A DNA stretch of 5,114 bases from JADFSZ01 sp022560555 [NCBI: PVC group bacterium]. GTDB lineage: Bacteria > GCA-001730085 > JADFSZ01. Below the pieces are notes generated by a model that saw only the letters and a list, made by a program, of their open reading frames with translations, did no database searches and had not been told where the DNA came from. How positions within the stretch are numbered: position 1 is the first letter of the stretch; the number at the start of each line of letters is the position of its first letter. This document shows positions 4,726 to 5,114 of this stretch, in pieces. Made by a program: the position numbers and the translations under genes. Location: the NCBI GenBank assembly GCA_022560555.1, contig JADFSZ010000129.1, positions 1-5,114 of the forward strand, read 5' to 3'.

Positions 4726-5114
4726 TAGTGATAAAGCAAAAATAATCGGGAAAGTTGTGGCGGTGCAGGGGCCGGTTGTGGATGTGAAATTCGAGACGCA
4801 ACAAGAAGTCCCGAATGTTTTTGGCCTTATCACTACGTATACCATCGATAAGGAAGAAGTGTTTTTGGAAGTGGCCGAACATTTGCCAGGGAATATCGCG
4901 CGTTGTATTGCTATTCATTCCACGATTAATATTCCACGTTTTGCCAAAGCTTATAATCTCGGGAAACCCATCGAAATTCCTGTAGGGGATGCTATGTATG
5001 GGCGACTTGTGAATGTTTTGGGGCATCCCATTGACAAAGGAGGGGAGATAAAGTCGGATGAGACCATGCCGATTCGAAAAGCTCATATGGGCAGCCTCAT
5101 TAACACAAGTGAGA
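4715..5114 (+). CDS. atpD: F-type ATPase beta subunit, N-terminal part (cut by window end)
   Basis: The frame gives 133 codons before the window ends. It starts with IIGKVVAVQGPVVDVKFE at residues about 10-27, the conserved beginning of the beta barrel in beta subunits. GNIARCIAIHSTINI follows (usually VRTIAMDSTDGL), and then IPVGDAMYGRLVNVLGHPID (usually VPVGxxxLGRIxNVLGxPID), with PIRKA near the end. The P-loop (GGAGVGKT) and catalytic Glu lie beyond the edge, so catalytic competence cannot be judged here. GTG 4715 is chosen because GAAGGG at 4703-4708 stands 6 nt ahead and the next residues lead straight into the first strand. The start lies inside the gamma gene. The usual DGL-RG stretch after STxxx is replaced, so this beta is divergent like the alpha. 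Confidence 0.93.
   Translation, partial: MDVSSDKAKIIGKVVAVQGPVVDVKFETQQEVPNVFGLITTYTIDKEEVFLEVAEHLPGNIARCIAIHSTINIPRFAKAYNLGKPIEIPVGDAMYGRLVNVLGHPIDKGGEIKSDETMPIRKAHMGSLINTSE

Noticed and set aside
4709-5086. 125-residue open frame on the minus strand
   Set aside because: It is the reverse of the beta gene, whose N-terminal motifs are plain; composition is that of a shadow frame.

Overview
The window is one co-directional block on the + strand and looks like part of a single long transcription unit. It holds the 3' end of a membrane-anchored envelope protein gene followed by most of an F-type ATPase operon in an unusual order: epsilon (atpC), two tandem c subunits (atpE1, atpE2), a b-delta fusion (atpF/H), alpha (atpA), gamma (atpG) and the 5' end of beta (atpD), which runs off the right edge. 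Gene gaps are 1 to 34 nt, gamma and beta overlap by 11 nt, and the only real spacer is 155 nt between alpha and gamma. Base composition is mid-range and GTG starts are frequent. The lineage cannot be proven from the sequence. The style of the upstream envelope protein and the divergent subunits remind me of Omnitrophota or other PVC-related uncultured bacteria; this is recollection, held with low to moderate confidence.

Region by region: positions 3-736 encode the C-terminal part of an exported protein (a beta-rich domain, a helical segment, one transmembrane helix and a short acidic tail), broken by an apparent one-base frameshift near 492-502. Positions 750-986 encode a short epsilon subunit without the usual C-terminal helices. 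Positions 988-1498 encode two different c-type hairpin proteins. Positions 1509-2231 encode a b subunit fused to the C-terminal domain of delta. Positions 2243-3724 encode alpha, with P-loop and arginine finger intact. Positions 3725-3879 are a non-coding spacer with inverted and direct repeats. Positions 3880-4725 encode gamma and 4715-5114 the start of beta.

The main result is that both c subunits align without gaps to ordinary c subunits, but both carry glutamine (Q55, codon CAG) where the ion-binding Glu/Asp of helix 2 should be, and neither has any other carboxylate inside the membrane. The glycine-rich face of helix 1 is also replaced. No a-subunit gene (atpB) sits in its expected place. 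The visible F1 parts look competent for ATP binding and rotation. As written, this enzyme could hydrolyse ATP and turn a rotor but should not move H+ or Na+ through this c ring. My working hypothesis is a repurposed rotary ATPase, physically linked to an envelope protein, that does mechanical or other work instead of ATP synthesis. The known precedent for such a change of use is the F1-like ATPase set of mycoplasmas, which pairs an F1-like motor with non-standard membrane proteins. A canonical ATP synthase would then be expected elsewhere in the genome, or a third c subunit would have to supply the carboxylate.
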